From assembly GCA_905236755.1 (NCBI GenBank), contig CAJOCR010000002.1, forward strand, positions 62,001-126,000: DNA of 64,000 nucleotides, in the 5' to 3' direction. Below, piece by piece: positions 9,117 through 18,129 of this stretch. The DNA comes from an uncultured Prevotella sp. (GTDB lineage Bacteria > Bacteroidota > Bacteroidia > Bacteroidales > Bacteroidaceae). The position numbers and the translations under genes are program-made. The notes beneath the pieces are model-generated. The model ran no database searches. It was not told where the DNA came from and worked only from the letters and a program-made list of their open reading frames with translations. The stretch's first letter is position 1; each line of letters starts with the position of its first letter.

Positions 9117-9171
9117 ATAATTTCTAAAGAAGGACAGAAAATAGCATTCCGACAAAATATCCACCCTCACA

Positions 9172-10023
9172 TTATTTCGCTCTGTACTGCAAAGGCGTTT
9201 TTCCCGTAGTTTTCTTGAATGTCCGTATGAAATAAGAACAATCGTCATAGCCTAAGCTACTTGCAATAACATTAACAGGGTTATTGGTAGTTATAAGAAG
9301 AAGCTGCGCTTTCTCCATTTTCTTAGTTGTAACAAATGAATTTGGAGTTGTCCCCAACTGCTGCTTAAAAAGACGTATATAGTAGTCTTTGCTCATACAT
9401 GCCATATCGGCAAGTTGTTTAATATCAATATTCTTACTAATATTTTGTCGTATATATTGTAAAGTAAGAGCAATACGATCATCATCAACATTGTTTTTTA
9501 AATGTGATGCACAGAAAAATTTAGCCATAAAAATAAATAATAATCCTTGAGCTTCCATGTTGTTGCTTATACTACATTGACTGTTTTTCTGTATGTTGCT
9601 CATAAGTGTTTGATAATTGTTATAACTATCAGGATTTGACCCAGGTAACTTTAAAAATGGATATAGATAGCACAGACGTTTCATCATTGTTTCGGAATAC
9701 TTATCAGCATTTACTTCTACAGGAAAGTCATATTTTTCCATGGTACTTTGCTGTGCATCAACATCTTCATATATGTGTACATAATAGTGACAAAAATGTC
9801 CTGTACATAAGCAATCGTGTGTTGTATATGCTGGAATAAGATATAAGTGTCCAGGAGTAAGATGTATATTCATGTTATTCATCTTCACATATGCTCCCCC
9901 TTCTGTAACAAGATATAAACGAGCAAACGGACTTTGAACAGTTTGCCAGTTCCAGTCGGCTTCATGGTGTGCGTATCCAACATTTAGTGTTAATACATTC
10001 AAGTGGTTTAGATTGTTATTCAT
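9172..10023 (-). CDS. AraC-family transcriptional regulator
   Basis: A 283-residue regulator: an N-terminal cupin-like sensing domain (about 25-105, with ARLYLVTEGGAYV and LTPGHLYLIPAYTTH) and a C-terminal double helix-turn-helix (about 185-283, with IDIKQLADMACMSKDYYIRLFKQQLG and the second HTH ending in FKKTTGKTPLQYR). Sugar-responsive activators have this design. It is divergent from the SusCD locus starting at 10270, so it probably senses the substrate of that locus and activates it. A direct repeat with 21-bp period in the shared spacer is a good candidate operator. Confidence 0.9.
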   Translation of the reverse strand: MNNNLNHLNVLTLNVGYAHHEADWNWQTVQSPFARLYLVTEGGAYVKMNNMNIHLTPGHLYLIPAYTTHDCLCTGHFCHYYVHIYEDVDAQQSTMEKYDFPVEVNADKYSETMMKRLCYLYPFLKLPGSNPDSYNNYQTLMSNIQKNSQCSISNNMEAQGLLFIFMAKFFCASHLKNNVDDDRIALTLQYIRQNISKNIDIKQLADMACMSKDYYIRLFKQQLGTTPNSFVTTKKMEKAQLLLITTNNPVNVIASSLGYDDCSYFIRTFKKTTGKTPLQYRAK

Positions 10024-10074
10024 TTCAGTTATATATAATGGTATAAAATTATGAGTTAATTATTTATTAGTGTT

Positions 10075-10082
10075 CAAAGGTA
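10075..10082 (-). promoter_or_regulatory. -7 box of the AraC-type regulator gene
   Basis: The minus strand reads TACCTTTG, matching TAnnTTTG, about 52 bases before the start codon. No clear -33 box is seen. Confidence 0.4.
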
Positions 10083-10154
10083 AACAAAAAATCCTATTAA
10101 ATATCGCATTTGTCTCATTTTAATTAGCAATTTTCTCATCAATATGGCCTTTTT

Positions 10155-10191
10155 CCGATATTATTATATTATTCTCCGATATTATCATATT
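10155..10191. promoter_or_regulatory. Tandem operator candidate (direct repeat, 21-bp period)
   Basis: CCGATATTATTATATT at 10155-10170 and CCGATATTATCATATT at 10176-10191 differ at one base and are offset by 21 bp, two helical turns. The second copy reaches into the -33 box of the SusCD operon promoter. This is the geometry of class II AraC activator sites such as araI1-I2. Assignment to the neighbouring AraC protein is inference. Confidence 0.6.
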
Positions 10192-10218
10192 GTGAATAAT
10201 ACATAAAGTGTATTTTTG
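10189..10218 (+). promoter_or_regulatory. Promoter of the SusCD operon
   Basis: ATTG (10189-10192, consensus TTTG), an 18-base spacer, then TATTTTTG (10211-10218), about 52 bases before the first ATG. The imperfect -33 box fits an activator-dependent promoter. Confidence 0.6.
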
Positions 10219-10269
10219 CACTCAATATAAAATCTTATTCACCTAATAATTCATCAAATAAACTTAACC

Positions 10270-11583
10270 ATGAAGAAAATCATTGTATTTTTTTCTTTGT
10301 CTTTAGCTTTATTCGCCTCATGCGAAAGCAAAGAAGACATACCGTTATTTCCAACGGTTAAAAATGAGTATGATGCCAGTAAGCCACATTCGCTTACTTC
10401 CATCGCGCCCTTATATGGCGGCATCAACACTCCATTTATTGTTACCGGTAATTTTGGCGACAGTCTGTCGCAAATGAAAGTTTATTTTGGCAAAAAGAAA
10501 GCTGTACTCGTACGCAGCAACGGAAGCAGCATTCTTGGCCTTGTACCTAAACTAAATGCAGGCAAGCAACAAGTATCGGTGGTATGTGGCACTGATAGTG
10601 TGGTTGGCGATGGAGTATTGTTCAAGTATGAACAAACAAAATCGGTAAAAACTCTTGCAGGTGTTTTTGGTGATGAGAAAAACCAAGACGGTGACCTAAA
10701 CAGCGCCAGATTCAAAGAAGTGTCTAATATTGCTATTGTAAAGGGTAACAATTCAGACAACATTATTGCTGTTGAATCATGGTGGAACAGTCGCGTTAGT
10801 CTTGTTTCGCCCGAAGACAACCAAGTAGTTACCCTTTCAACATCACACAGCTTCGGTACTCCTGCCGTTGACAACACACGTGAGAAATTCTACCTTGTGC
10901 AACATTGGGCTGACGATCGTGTTGTCTACTCTTATTCGCGAACAGAGAACTATGCCGAAAAAAACACAGGTATAAACATATCGAAGAACGACATGAATGG
11001 ACAGATATGGTCAGGAGCGTTCCGTGAAAACGACGACAACCATCTGTATTATCTCGACACCAACTGCAACTTCTGCGAGGTTGACCTTGAAAATGTGACC
11101 TACCGCATGATTGAGCTTGTTGGCGACAAGCCCTTCGACTTCCGCGATCGCTGCCAAATGATCTATTCTAAATATCATCATTGCTTCTTTGCCTCATTCT
11201 ACCAAATGGCTGGCATTTATAAAATATATGAAGATAATGAGCATATTTGGCGTATTGAAAAATATGCAGGTTTCAATGGTAATGGTTCCAACTCGGGACA
11301 CCGTCTTAAGGATGCACAGTTTATAGAACCCTACGGTCTGACAGTTACATCTGATGGCGAAATTTATGTTATTAACCGTGCTGGAAGTTTCATAAGTAGA
11401 ATCTCTGGCGACCAAGTAGATGTAGTGGCAGGTGCTCCAGGACAAGGCGGACAGGTAAACTCGGATACAGAACCACTTGATGCACGTTTCAATTCCCCCC
11501 AAGACATAGCCGTTGACAGTGAAGACAACTTCTATATTGCAGGCGGATGGGATCGTACAATTAGAAAACTTAGTATTGAATAA
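10270..11583 (+). CDS. IPT/TIG and NHL-repeat lipoprotein of the SusCD locus
   Basis: A 437-residue surface lipoprotein candidate: signal peptide ending LFASC with the lipidated cysteine at residue 18, an IPT/TIG immunoglobulin-like domain (about 40-117), then a beta-propeller region with NHL-like repeats, clearest at the C-terminus (FIEPYGLTVTSDGEIYVINR, and later FNSPQDIAVDSEDNFYIAGG). Such proteins accompany SusC/SusD pairs and are thought to bind glycan at the cell surface; a direct enzymatic role is not suggested. It is the first gene downstream of the operon promoter and ends 20 bases before susC. Confidence 0.85.
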   Translation: MKKIIVFFSLSLALFASCESKEDIPLFPTVKNEYDASKPHSLTSIAPLYGGINTPFIVTGNFGDSLSQMKVYFGKKKAVLVRSNGSSILGLVPKLNAGKQQVSVVCGTDSVVGDGVLFKYEQTKSVKTLAGVFGDEKNQDGDLNSARFKEVSNIAIVKGNNSDNIIAVESWWNSRVSLVSPEDNQVVTLSTSHSFGTPAVDNTREKFYLVQHWADDRVVYSYSRTENYAEKNTGINISKNDMNGQIWSGAFRENDDNHLYYLDTNCNFCEVDLENVTYRMIELVGDKPFDFRDRCQMIYSKYHHCFFASFYQMAGIYKIYEDNEHIWRIEKYAGFNGNGSNSGHRLKDAQFIEPYGLTVTSDGEIYVINRAGSFISRISGDQVDVVAGAPGQGGQVNSDTEPLDARFNSPQDIAVDSEDNFYIAGGWDRTIRKLSIE

Positions 11584-11603
11584 TATCAAGCAGAAAATAA
11601 CAG

Positions 11604-14600
11604 ATGAAACGAATATTATTTGCTATTATAGTGGCATATTTTTGCCCATTCCTTAATGCACAGGCACAAACCAACTTCAATATTGGTGGTTTGGTAATGA
11701 CTGAACAAGGTGAGGAAATTATTGGAGCAACAATAAGTATAAAAGAAGTACCCGGTAAAGGTGTTGTAACCGATTTGGATGGTAGATTTAAGCTCACTGA
11801 TATACAACCTGGGCACACTATGGTTATCACCTATGTAGGCTATGAGAAATATGAGCAGAAGATTACCAAGAGCGACGAAAGAATGCGAATAGTGCTTCAC
11901 GAGACAGTAGGCAATATGGATGAAGTTGTTGTTGTTGGTCAAGGTACACAACGCAAGATATCGGTAACAGGTGCAATCACCAATGTTGACAAAAAAGACC
12001 TCCATGTACCAGCTACCTCTGTTTCAAATATGTTGGGCTCACGCGTTCCAGGTATCATATCTGTAACACGTAGCGGTGAACCTGGCAACGACTATTCTCA
12101 GTTCTGGATTCGTGGTATCAGCACCTTTGGTGCCAACTCAAGTGCACTTGTGCTTATTGATGGTATAGAAGGAGATCTAAATCGCCTAGACCCAGAAGAC
12201 ATAGAAAGTTTCTCTATTTTGAAAGATGCGTCAGCAACTGCTGTTTATGGTACACGTGGAGCCAATGGCGTTGTTCTTGTTACTACTCGCCGTGGTAAGG
12301 CTGGCAAACTACGCATTGACGCCAAAGTTAATGTTAACTACTCTTATTCACCACGTATGCCCGAATATGTTAATGCATATGAATACGCATCTCTAGCCAA
12401 TGAAGCTGCTGTTTCACGTGGTCTCGATCCTATATTCAACGATGTTGATATGATGTTGTTCAAAAATGGTATGGATCCCGACTTACACCCAAATGTTGAT
12501 TGGCACGACGTCATTCTGCGCAATCACACTTGGTATCAGCAAGCTCACTTCAGCGCTTCAGGAGGTGGACAGGTTGCTCGTTATTACTTGAGCTTGGGTA
12601 TGCTCAATAAGGATGGTATCTTTAAGCAGGATTCAAAAACCAAGGACAAGAGTTCAAACGTGAAATTCCGCCAATATAACTTCCGTGCTAATATTGATGT
12701 AAACCTCACCCGCACTTCAACACTAACATTGGGTATTGAAACATCTATCCAAGACCGCAACTACCCTGGTTATGGTGATAGCTCTGACGCTTTATGGCAA
12801 GCTTGTTCTACACTCACTCCAGTAACAGTTCCTTTGATTTATTCTTCAGGCGAATATCCAGCTTATGGTGCAGAAAACAACAAGATTAGCCCATATGTAT
12901 TGCTCAACAAAACAGGCTACCGCCAGTATTATGGTAATAACACCAAGATGAACTTGGCTTACAATCAAGATTTAGGTGTTATCACAAAAGGCTTGTCGGC
13001 AACATTGCTCTTCAACTTCGATACAAACTCTTCGCTCTCTGAAAACCGGACAAAGTGGCCTTCACTTTTCTACACCACCAAACGCAAGCGTGATGGCTCA
13101 CTCGATCTAATAAAAGTGCGCGACTACCAAAGCCAGCAATATGATAATAGCAAATTTGTTGATCGCAAGTACTATTTTGAGGCACATCTTAACTACGACC
13201 GTCTCTTTGGCACAGATCATCGTGTAGGCGGATTGGTACATTACTACATGTCTGACTATAAATCATCAGGCAACACAACCCTTCTCAATGCCATTCCTAA
13301 ACGTTACATCGGTTTATCAAGCCGTTTAACCTATTCATACAAAGACACATATTTCATTGAAGGAAACTTAGGCTACACAGGCTCTGAAGCTTTCGAAAAG
13401 GGACACAAATTCGGTACATTCCCTGCTATCTCGGCAGGATGGATTCCAACTCAATACAAGATTGTGCGCAGAATAGCTCCATGGCTTACCTATCTGAAAT
13501 TCCGTGTATCACATGGTGAGGTAGGAAACGATCAGATTTCAGGAGCTCGCTTCCCTTATCTATCACTCATGGGTAGCGGAAACTCTGGACCTTGGAATTC
13601 AGGCGATGGTATCACCGAGGTCCAAGTGGGTAGTAACAACCTACGTTGGGAAAAAGCCGTTAAAGACAACTTAGGTATTGATATGAAACTCTTTAATGAA
13701 CGCATTGACCTTTCTGTAGATTTCTACAAGGATGTGCGTTCAGGAATCTACCAACAGCGTGCAAGTATTCCTGCCGAAATGGGTCTTGCTTCAATGCCTT
13801 ATGCCAATGTGGGAAAGATGAAGAGTTGGGGTATTGATGGTCATATCACCTATTTCCAACCATTAGGAAAAGACGCAGGCCTAACTCTTCGTGCCAACTT
13901 CACCCAGTCAAAAAACAAGGTGCTTGAATTTGAGGAATCAATAAAGAGCTATCCATATCAATATACATCTGGATACACATGGGGCATACAGCGCGGTTTA
14001 GTAGCACTTGGTCTCTTCAAGGATGAAGAAGAAATACGCAACTCTCCTCGTCAAACCTTTGCCAGCGATGTGCTTCCAGGAGATATAAAATATAAAGACG
14101 TAAATGGTGACGGTGTAATTAACAATGACGACCAGATACCACTCAAATATAGTAATGTACCAGAAATTCAGTATGGTTTTGCTACCGAAGTTTATTGGAA
14201 GAATTGGACACTTAGTGTACTCTTCGGAGGTGTATCACATGTGCAGTATTATGCAGGAGGTTCAGGCTATGTACCATTTGAACAACGCGAAACAGGTAAT
14301 ATTCTCAAGATTGTTGCCGATCAGCGCAATCGCTGGACATCAGCAGCTTTCTCAGGCGACCCTGCTACTGAAAATCCAAATGCCACATTCCCACGCCTGT
14401 CATATGGTAAAAACGCTAACTCCATGGTTTACTCAACATTCTGGCTCCGCAATGGTGCCTACCTGCGCTTGAAGAATGTACAACTATGCTACACTTTCGA
14501 CAAGGAACTGGTAAAGAAACTCAAAATGTCGAATGCTTCTGTAAGTCTCATAGGTGAGAACCTTGCTCTTTGGGATCACGGAGATGGCATTTTTGACCCA

Positions 14601-14675
14601 TCACAGGCAAGTGGCAATGGTGCTGCTTATCCATTACAGCGCGTATTTACTCTCCAGTTCAACGTATCATTCTAA
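11604..14675 (+). CDS. susC: SusC-type TonB-dependent outer-membrane transporter
   Basis: A 1,023-residue SusC/RagA protein. Order: signal peptide (1-22), a carboxypeptidase-like regulatory domain (about 27-105), the TonB plug (about 120-230, with LVLIDGIEGD and the SusC signature DASATAVYGTRGANGVVLV), and a 22-strand barrel to the terminal FNVSF. It imports oligomers across the outer membrane with SusD as the lid, driven by TonB. It ends 15 bases before susD. The substrate cannot be read from the sequence. Confidence 0.95.
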   Translation: MKRILFAIIVAYFCPFLNAQAQTNFNIGGLVMTEQGEEIIGATISIKEVPGKGVVTDLDGRFKLTDIQPGHTMVITYVGYEKYEQKITKSDERMRIVLHETVGNMDEVVVVGQGTQRKISVTGAITNVDKKDLHVPATSVSNMLGSRVPGIISVTRSGEPGNDYSQFWIRGISTFGANSSALVLIDGIEGDLNRLDPEDIESFSILKDASATAVYGTRGANGVVLVTTRRGKAGKLRIDAKVNVNYSYSPRMPEYVNAYEYASLANEAAVSRGLDPIFNDVDMMLFKNGMDPDLHPNVDWHDVILRNHTWYQQAHFSASGGGQVARYYLSLGMLNKDGIFKQDSKTKDKSSNVKFRQYNFRANIDVNLTRTSTLTLGIETSIQDRNYPGYGDSSDALWQACSTLTPVTVPLIYSSGEYPAYGAENNKISPYVLLNKTGYRQYYGNNTKMNLAYNQDLGVITKGLSATLLFNFDTNSSLSENRTKWPSLFYTTKRKRDGSLDLIKVRDYQSQQYDNSKFVDRKYYFEAHLNYDRLFGTDHRVGGLVHYYMSDYKSSGNTTLLNAIPKRYIGLSSRLTYSYKDTYFIEGNLGYTGSEAFEKGHKFGTFPAISAGWIPTQYKIVRRIAPWLTYLKFRVSHGEVGNDQISGARFPYLSLMGSGNSGPWNSGDGITEVQVGSNNLRWEKAVKDNLGIDMKLFNERIDLSVDFYKDVRSGIYQQRASIPAEMGLASMPYANVGKMKSWGIDGHITYFQPLGKDAGLTLRANFTQSKNKVLEFEESIKSYPYQYTSGYTWGIQRGLVALGLFKDEEEIRNSPRQTFASDVLPGDIKYKDVNGDGVINNDDQIPLKYSNVPEIQYGFATEVYWKNWTLSVLFGGVSHVQYYAGGSGYVPFEQRETGNILKIVADQRNRWTSAAFSGDPATENPNATFPRLSYGKNANSMVYSTFWLRNGAYLRLKNVQLCYTFDKELVKKLKMSNASVSLIGENLALWDHGDGIFDPSQASGNGAAYPLQRVFTLQFNVSF

Positions 14676-14690
14676 ACTTTAGAAATTATT

Positions 14691-16679
14691 ATGAAATTAC
14701 CTATATTAAAAATAAGCAAAATAGCATTGCCAATAATTGCCACTGCTGCTTTGTTTTCATTCGCATCATGCGAGTCGTTTCTAAATATCGACGAATATAT
14801 TAACGACCAGGTAACCATTGACTCCGTGTTTGTTTCGAAAAAGCGTGTACTTCAATACATCAATGGCGCAGCTTCTTTTCTACCCGATGAGTCGAAGATA
14901 TTTTCAAGTGGGTCTTATTCTCCAAGCGGCTTAGCTGCCGATGAAGCAATTGTGCCATGGGCCGATTGGAATCATCGCGGTTCGTATCTCATGGTGGATG
15001 AAGTTTCGGTAAATGATGTTAAGGGCTATGACAACTGGGAAAATCTTTTCAAAGGCATACGTAAGGCAAATATCCTTATTCAGCGCATTCCAGAGTGCAG
15101 AGAACTTTCCGACTTAGAACAGCGCGACTATATGGGACGTGCCTACTTCCTACGTGCATATTTCTATTACAATTTGATGCGTCTTTATGGTCCTGTGCCA
15201 ATTTTACCTGATGAAGCATTCGCAAGCGACACTCAAGCAAATGACGCTTCTTATGAACGTTCAAGTTACGATGATTGTGTAGAGTATGTATGCAGTAATT
15301 TTGAAAAGGCAGCAGAGCTACTTCCTACTCAACGCGAAAAAGCATTCATGTACCTTCCTACAAAGGGTGCTGCTTTAGCTTTCCAAGCTCGTTTGCGTCT
15401 ATACTGGGCTTCCCCTCTGTTTAATGGCAATACATATTATGCAGATTGGAAACGATTAGATGGTACCAATTTCATAAACCAAACAGAAGACAAATCTCGT
15501 TGGGGAAAAGTAGCCGCCATATACAAACGCATTATAGACATGGGAAAGTATCAACTCAATACTGTTGAGAAAATACAAACTACAAACCGCGTTGCAGGTA
15601 CATTACCTTTACCCGCAACAGTCTCAAACGAGCCCTTCCCACTTGGTGCTGGCGACATAGACCCTTATCGCAGCTATAAATCAATCTTTGATGGAAGCAT
15701 TGAACCTGAGCACAACAAAGAACTTATTTATTTCTGCCCACGTAGCGATGCCGATGACTGGACCTTCTACCCTAATCCACTTGGTGGTATTAATGGTTAT
15801 TCGGTAACAGTAGATATGATTGAGTCGTATCGCATGGCTGATGGACGACAATATAGTGAGGCTACAGATGAAGAAAAATCATGGAGAGCAGTTGGCGAGG
15901 GAAAAACATTCTCTGAAAATTATGTACTCGCTCCAGAACGTGCACACCGTGATGACAATCGTGAACCACGTTATTATGCAAGTATTGGTTTTAATTATTG
16001 CGTATGGCCTTCAACATCATATACTGGTACTGAGGCTAAGAAAAACTTTGTTGCCACTTACTACAAGGATGGCAACAGTCAGCCAACCGGTACAGTAAAG
16101 GTTGACTACAATCGCCTAGGATATACTTGTAGAAAATATGTAAACCAAGAGGATATCATGAACTGGCAAGGCTCAAGAAAGCCCAAAACCTATCCAATTA
16201 TGCGATATGCAGAAATACTCTTGGGTTACGTAGAGGCAATGAATGAAATGCAAGAGCCATATACAGATAACGAAAACAATATCACAGTGAGTCGTGATGT
16301 AGAACAAATGGTATATTATTTCAACCAGATTCGCTATCGCGCAGGTTTACCTGGCATAACTACTGCTGACGCTTCAGACTACAACAAGATGAAACAGCTT
16401 ATCAAGCAAGAATGGAAAGTTGAGTTTGCCTTTGAAGATCATCGCTATTACGATCTGCGACGCTGGAAAGATGCCCCTGAAGCTATGAACAAGCCAGTAA
16501 CAGGTTTGGATGTAAGTGCCAAGACAGCAGAACGCGAACGTTTTTACACCATACGTGTATGGAACACCGAGAAAACAATGAAGCGTGTATTTAAAAACAA
16601 AATGTATTTCTATCCAATTCCTAAAGTTATTCTACAACGTAATAGCAGATTATGTCAGAATCCAGGTTGGAACGATTAA
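14691..16679 (+). CDS. susD: SusD/RagB-type nutrient-binding lipoprotein
   Basis: A 662-residue SusD-family lipoprotein; the signal peptide ends FSFASC with the lipidated cysteine at residue 27. N-terminal TPR-like helices contain YMGRAYFLRAYFYYNLMRLYGPVPI (about 147-171), and the C-terminal region has VEFAFEDHRYYDLRRWKDA, the standard SusD signature. It caps the neighbouring SusC channel and binds the substrate. It is somewhat longer than the usual 500-600 residues, as in the RagB-like group whose ligands vary. Confidence 0.93.
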   Translation: MKLPILKISKIALPIIATAALFSFASCESFLNIDEYINDQVTIDSVFVSKKRVLQYINGAASFLPDESKIFSSGSYSPSGLAADEAIVPWADWNHRGSYLMVDEVSVNDVKGYDNWENLFKGIRKANILIQRIPECRELSDLEQRDYMGRAYFLRAYFYYNLMRLYGPVPILPDEAFASDTQANDASYERSSYDDCVEYVCSNFEKAAELLPTQREKAFMYLPTKGAALAFQARLRLYWASPLFNGNTYYADWKRLDGTNFINQTEDKSRWGKVAAIYKRIIDMGKYQLNTVEKIQTTNRVAGTLPLPATVSNEPFPLGAGDIDPYRSYKSIFDGSIEPEHNKELIYFCPRSDADDWTFYPNPLGGINGYSVTVDMIESYRMADGRQYSEATDEEKSWRAVGEGKTFSENYVLAPERAHRDDNREPRYYASIGFNYCVWPSTSYTGTEAKKNFVATYYKDGNSQPTGTVKVDYNRLGYTCRKYVNQEDIMNWQGSRKPKTYPIMRYAEILLGYVEAMNEMQEPYTDNENNITVSRDVEQMVYYFNQIRYRAGLPGITTADASDYNKMKQLIKQEWKVEFAFEDHRYYDLRRWKDAPEAMNKPVTGLDVSAKTAERERFYTIRVWNTEKTMKRVFKNKMYFYPIPKVILQRNSRLCQNPGWND

Positions 16680-16690
16680 TATTTATAATT

Positions 16691-17632
16691 ATGAAAAAAT
16701 TATTATCTTTCTCATTTGCTGCTTTATTGGGACTTATCATAAGCAGTTGTACCAATGAGGCTCCAATGGATACAGATTTATATCCACAAACCGTATATAT
16801 CGTAGGAGCACATTCCAGAATAATTAATGCTGATCTCAATATTGGTAATGAAGTTGATACTGTTAATCTTTCACTCACTGTTAGCGGCAACCGCATGCTT
16901 GACAGAGATGTTACAATTTCACTTGCAGAATGCCCAGAGGCTATAGATAACTATAACCAACGAGAGGTTTCAGCACAAGCCCGTCAGTATCGACACCTTG
17001 AAAAAGAATTGTATACTATTCCATCCAACGAAGTGACTGTAAAGGCTGGACAAATTTATAACACATTCCCTATTTATATAAAACCTGCCAAATTACAATG
17101 CGATTCCCTTTACATGCTTGCTTTTAAAATAAGCAGCACATCTGCATATGAAGCAACCAAAACCGATACGGTGGCATTAGTGAATTTGCATCTTTCAAAC
17201 AAATACTCTGGCCAGTATTATATGAATGGAGTTATCAAGAATGTCGATAATCCTAATGATTCTATTGTATATGTAATGCCGCGACGCCTAACAGCTACAG
17301 ACGATGGACAAACTGTTAGAATGTTCCATTACAACAATGAATGGCAAGAAGGAGCAAATAATGATTATCGCCCCACCCACACCTTCAAGATAACTGTAAA
17401 TCCCGACAACACACTAAGTCTCGCTACATGGGATAAATTCGAATTGATAAGTGGGGGTGGAAAATACTATCCAGAACAGAAAGCTTACATTATTTGGTAT
17501 GAGTATCGTGAAAACAATCACACATGGCGCACAAAAGGAATAATATACAAAGAACGCAAAAACAATACCGAGCAGCATGCTATAAATGACTGGATGGAAG
17601 AAATGTCAAATAAAATAAATGAAGATTATTAA
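16691..17632 (+). CDS. DUF1735/DUF4361 surface lipoprotein
   Basis: A 313-residue lipoprotein whose signal peptide ends LIISSC with cysteine at residue 20. The start at 16691 fits this signal; an upstream ATG overlapping susD does not. An N-terminal beta domain of the DUF1735 (BT_3987-like) type is followed by a DUF4361-like domain starting near LSNKYSGQYYMNG. Such proteins are encoded with SusCD pairs and probably act as extra surface glycan-binding proteins. It is the last gene of the operon, followed by a strong terminator. Confidence 0.8.
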   Translation: MKKLLSFSFAALLGLIISSCTNEAPMDTDLYPQTVYIVGAHSRIINADLNIGNEVDTVNLSLTVSGNRMLDRDVTISLAECPEAIDNYNQREVSAQARQYRHLEKELYTIPSNEVTVKAGQIYNTFPIYIKPAKLQCDSLYMLAFKISSTSAYEATKTDTVALVNLHLSNKYSGQYYMNGVIKNVDNPNDSIVYVMPRRLTATDDGQTVRMFHYNNEWQEGANNDYRPTHTFKITVNPDNTLSLATWDKFELISGGGKYYPEQKAYIIWYEYRENNHTWRTKGIIYKERKNNTEQHAINDWMEEMSNKINEDY

Positions 17633-17700
17633 AATAAGGTTTTTGATAAATTGATAATTTGGTTGATCTACGAAAAGTGTTTCGTTCTTATTAGGAATTC

Positions 17701-17735
17701 AAAAGGAGAATGTTGTGCTAACATTCTCCTTTTTC
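17701..17735 (+). terminator. Terminator of the SusCD operon
   Basis: A perfect 14-bp stem (AAAAGGAGAATGTT with its complement) around a GTGCT loop, followed by Ts. Confidence 0.85.
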
Positions 17736-17869
17736 CACATTCTCTTTTAATATCACGATTTTGAGTTACTATTTTTTACGTGAATTCATCAACAAAACAC
17801 CATTTTTTCTACCACAAACTAAAAAAACAAACGATTTATCACAAATAATATGGTAAAACTACGCTTTAC
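17736..17869. other. AT-rich spacer, no feature seen
   Basis: Between the operon terminator and the 11-mer array there is AT-rich sequence with no ORF of note, no RNA gene and no clear promoter. Confidence 0.5.
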
Positions 17870-17976
17870 CTATACCATAACTATACTTTAACTATACTCT
17901 AACTCCGCTTGTTGTCCGTTTGTTGTTCGATTGTTGTCCGTTTGTTGTCCGTTCAAATAACGGACAACAAACGGAC
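17870..17976. repeat. 11-base tandem arrays ending in a perfect hairpin
   Basis: Three units of the form CTATACNNTAA (17870-17902), CTCCG, then four units of the form NTTGTTGTCCG (17908-17951). The last part forms a perfect 18-bp inverted repeat: GTCCGTTTGTTGTCCGTT at 17936-17953, loop CAAAT, complement at 17959-17976. There is no U-tract, so this is not a normal terminator. Confidence 0.75.
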
Positions 17977-18059
17977 TTCAAACGGTTATCAATAGGAAGT
18001 AGAACGTAGTTGTTACCTTAGTATGGTAAGGCTGAGGTATGGTTAAGGCGAATCAAAGA

Positions 18060-18088
18060 GGGGAGCCCGACTTAAAGTCGAACTCCCC
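18060..18088 (-). terminator. Possible terminator of asnA
   Basis: GGGGAG/CTCCCC outer stem and CGACT/AGTCG inner stem, 40-70 bases after the asnA stop codon on the minus strand. The tail following it is only moderately T-rich. Confidence 0.45.
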
Positions 18089-18129
18089 ATCTTATGTCTT
18101 CTCGAGTGGTATTAGCTTTATAATCTCTT

